Assembly: GCA_002684575.1 (NCBI GenBank)
Contig: NYVP01000186.1
Coordinates: 1 to 6,945 of the forward strand
Length of the DNA: 6,945 bases
DNA from: Verrucomicrobiales bacterium
GTDB taxonomy: Bacteria; Verrucomicrobiota; Verrucomicrobiia; Verrucomicrobiales; DEV007
Reading direction: 5' to 3'
In this document: one piece after another, positions 6,788 through 6,945 of the stretch
How the letters are laid out: each line of letters starts with the position of its first letter
Numbering within the stretch: the stretch's first letter is position 1
Program-made: the position numbers and the translations under genes
Notes under the pieces: model-generated
What the model was told of the DNA's origin: nothing
Database searches by the model: none
The model's input: only the letters and a program-made list of their open reading frames with translations

Positions 6788-6817
6788 ATTATCGTTAGTC
6801 TAATGATCATTTGTCCT
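6788..6817 (-). promoter_or_regulatory. Possible promoter of the flavodoxin gene
   Basis: On the minus strand, AGGACA (6812-6817) and GATAAT (6788-6793) are separated by 18 bases. They match four and five of six consensus positions for a housekeeping sigma factor. The predicted transcript would start near 6781, giving a short leader of about 15 bases before the ATG at 6766. This is a by-eye match in AT-rich DNA. Confidence 0.35.
6802..6811. repeat. Ten-base palindrome AATGATCATT
   Basis: This perfect palindrome falls within the spacer between the possible -35 and -10 boxes of the flavodoxin promoter, a common place for a repressor site. Function is inferred from position only. Confidence 0.35.
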
Positions 6818-6827
6818 AAAGTTTAGG
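6815..6827. repeat. Perfect inverted repeat CCTAAA-G-TTTAGG
   Basis: Two six-base arms around one central base overlap the possible -35 box of the flavodoxin gene. A dyad of this shape and place could be an operator. I do not match it to any known regulator. Confidence 0.4.
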
Positions 6828-6896
6828 CATATTAACCTTATTATTTTATATCTGAATTAGTTTTATAAAATTAGTGGCTCAAGTACCGTTATATCT

Positions 6897-6945
6897 ATGA
6901 ATTCAAAATTAGTTTCTTTTGAATATAAAATTTTTTATCTACCAA
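6897..6945 (+). CDS. Possible 5' end of a gene running off the window
   Basis: An ATG at 6897 opens a plus-strand frame that stays open for 16 codons to the window end, reading MNSKLVSFEYKIFYLP. It would be divergent from the flavodoxin gene. No clear ribosome binding site precedes it and the stretch is far too short to recognise, so it may be chance. Confidence 0.22.
   Translation, partial: MNSKLVSFEYKIFYLP

Overview
The window looks like chromosomal DNA from an AT-rich member of the Planctomycetes-Verrucomicrobia-Lentisphaerae group. The main reason is a giant exported protein that joins a GDSL/SGNH-like domain, the membrane-bound-dehydrogenase (beta-propeller) domain typical of these phyla, HEAT-like repeats, a blue-copper domain and a ThuA-like domain. 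A sulfatase lies next to it, which also fits this group, whose members often carry many sulfatases and such large exported proteins. A low-GC Verrucomicrobiota or Lentisphaerota lineage seems likelier than a typical high-GC planctomycete, but the sequence alone does not settle this.

Layout, left to right. (1) Positions 1-713, plus strand: the C-terminal half of a sulfatase whose start lies before the window. (2) A 61-bp convergent gap. (3) Positions 775-5277, minus strand: the 1500-residue five-module protein, with a signal peptide and a good ribosome binding site. (4) Positions 5278-5484: a divergent intergenic region with two adjacent perfect inverted repeats and no convincing gene. (5) Positions 5485-6291, plus strand: an unrecognised protein with a soluble N-terminal part, an acidic linker and two C-terminal membrane helices. 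(6) A 22-bp convergent gap. (7) Positions 6314-6766, minus strand: a short stand-alone flavodoxin with FMN loops like those of sulfite reductase and cytochrome P450 reductase. (8) Positions 6767-6945: the flavodoxin upstream region, with a possible promoter overlapped by two palindromes, followed by the possible first codons of another plus-strand gene that runs off the window.

The sulfatase and the giant protein plausibly act together outside the cytoplasm on sulfated polysaccharides: sulfate removal by one, and carbohydrate oxidation with electron transfer through a copper site by the other. That link rests on family knowledge and adjacency. The two genes are convergent, so they are not one transcript. 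The membrane protein and the flavodoxin show no evident tie to them or to each other.

There is no RNA gene, insertion sequence, CRISPR array or recognisable defence system. The items most worth a second look are the domain architecture and altered catalytic residues of the giant protein, the uncharacterised two-helix membrane protein, and the palindromes in the two upstream regions.
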